Of a DNA stretch of 6,394 nt, positions 5,955-6,394 are shown one piece after another. The DNA lies in contig DMMN01000253.1 of the NCBI GenBank assembly GCA_003453835.1, positions 5,375 to 11,768 of the forward strand, read 5' to 3'. The stretch is from Bacteroidota bacterium. Its GTDB lineage: Bacteria > Bacteroidota > Ignavibacteria > UBA10030. The notes below the pieces were generated by a model. It did no database searches. It was not told the origin of the DNA and was given only the letters and a program-made list of their open reading frames with translations. Within the stretch, counting starts at the first letter, position 1. Every line of letters begins with the position of its first letter. The position numbers were made by a program, and so were the translations under genes.

Positions 5955-6394
5955 ATGATCGGAAAGTTGTCTTCTCTTCTCTGTTTCCTTACGCAAGTGC
6001 AACCCGTGGCCCCCCTCGCGCACGACGTCGATCCCGTCCTCATCTGGCTCCAGCGTCTTTCTGTTGGCTCGGCGGTGGTCGGCACCTTGCTGGTGCTCAT
6101 ACTTCTCGTTGTCCAGAGGCGTCTGTCGGAAAGCACCCTGAAGTGGTTTTCCATCGGCACGTTTGTACTTCTCCCCCTGCTTGTCATCTCGATGGGAAAC
6201 ATTATTGGCCTGCAGCACGCGAAGAAGGTGGAGTTTTGCAAATCCTGTCACCTCACCATGGGGCATTTTGTCAAGGACATGCAGGACCCTGGCAGTCAGA
6301 CTCTGGCAGCACTGCACTATCGTCATCGCTGGAGTCCGGACGATCAGTGCTACGCATGTCACACGTCCTATGGCCTCTTCGGTGACGTCCAGGC
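5955..6394 (+). CDS. NapC/NirT-like membrane multihaem cytochrome c (3' end cut)
   Basis: The frame is open from ATG 5955 to the window end (146 codons plus 2 nt). Two hydrophobic helices are visible at about residues 35-53 and 62-84, then CKSCH at 95-99 and CYACH at 132-136, continuing into a TSYGLFGDVQ segment. The pattern of a membrane anchor directly followed by FCxSCH, a nearby Met (M102), a conserved HYRHRW stretch (121-126) and a second CxxCH followed by an aromatic/Gly-rich segment is that of NapC/NirT/NrfH quinol dehydrogenases, which usually carry four or five haems; further haem sites would lie beyond the window. Such proteins oxidise menaquinol and feed periplasmic nitrate, nitrite or other reductases. 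Unlike the single N-terminal helix of NapC/NrfH, two helices precede the first haem here. Residues 1-27 are only weakly hydrophobic, so the start could be slightly different. The opposite-strand frames over this region are shadows. Confidence 0.85.
   Translation, partial: MIGKLSSLLCFLTQVQPVAPLAHDVDPVLIWLQRLSVGSAVVGTLLVLILLVVQRRLSESTLKWFSIGTFVLLPLLVISMGNIIGLQHAKKVEFCKSCHLTMGHFVKDMQDPGSQTLAALHYRHRWSPDDQCYACHTSYGLFGDVQ

Noticed and set aside
5826..6362. Minus-strand open frame of 178 codons, and a second of 150 codons, at the right end
   Set aside because: They lie opposite a + strand frame with two membrane helices and two correctly ordered haem motifs; their own translations show no recognisable domain or hydrophobic pattern.
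1..6394. tRNA, rRNA, CRISPR array, insertion sequence or attachment site
   Set aside because: None seen: coding density is high, there are no regularly spaced repeats of CRISPR length, no transposase-like frame and no terminal inverted repeats.

Overview
The window holds one respiratory gene cluster. All genes read left to right on the + strand, and both ends are cut. By eye the GC content is moderate. The genes encode a menaquinol-type Rieske/cytochrome b complex with the cytochrome b split in two as in b6/subunit IV, plus several c-type cytochromes. No phylogenetic marker is present. The split cytochrome b, the multiheme partner, the Tat-type Rieske protein and the lipoprotein cytochrome suggest a Gram-negative anaerobe or facultative anaerobe using menaquinone, possibly of the Bacteroidota/Ignavibacteriota kind or a deep-branching phylum such as Nitrospirota. 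That placement is a low-confidence inference.

Layout: (1) 1-954, the C-terminal part of an FAD-dependent GltD-like NAD(P)H oxidoreductase carrying two [4Fe-4S] ferredoxin motifs. (2) 968-1459, a Rieske [2Fe-2S] protein with a twin-arginine N-terminus. (3) 1473-1835, a 120-residue protein I do not recognise, made of two copies of a four-cysteine module exactly 53 residues apart. (4) 1832-2542, the haem-binding half of cytochrome b (PetB-like). (5) 2628-3326, the C-terminal half (PetD-like, extended). (6) 3404-5350, a membrane-anchored c-type cytochrome with eight CxxCH motifs. (7) 5347-5829, a monohaem cytochrome c lipoprotein. (8) 5955 to the window end, the start of a NapC/NirT-like multihaem cytochrome with two N-terminal membrane helices; it runs off the edge.

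Spacing is tight. Genes 3/4 and 6/7 have ATGA stop/start overlaps, genes 1/2 and 2/3 are 13 nt apart, and the larger gaps (85, 77 and 125 nt) contain no recognisable gene. The inferred circuit is: menaquinol is oxidised by the Rieske/cytochrome b core, electrons pass to the octahaem cytochrome (there is no cytochrome c1 or f in the window), then to the monohaem lipoprotein and a terminal acceptor. The NapC-like protein would be a second quinol-oxidising exit. The flavin/Fe-S protein at the front suggests a link between the NAD(P)H or ferredoxin pool and the quinone pool. The most unusual items are the Cys-repeat protein inside the Rieske/b operon, the low-potential signatures of the complex, and a terminal haem domain in the octahaem protein that has lost its methionine ligand.
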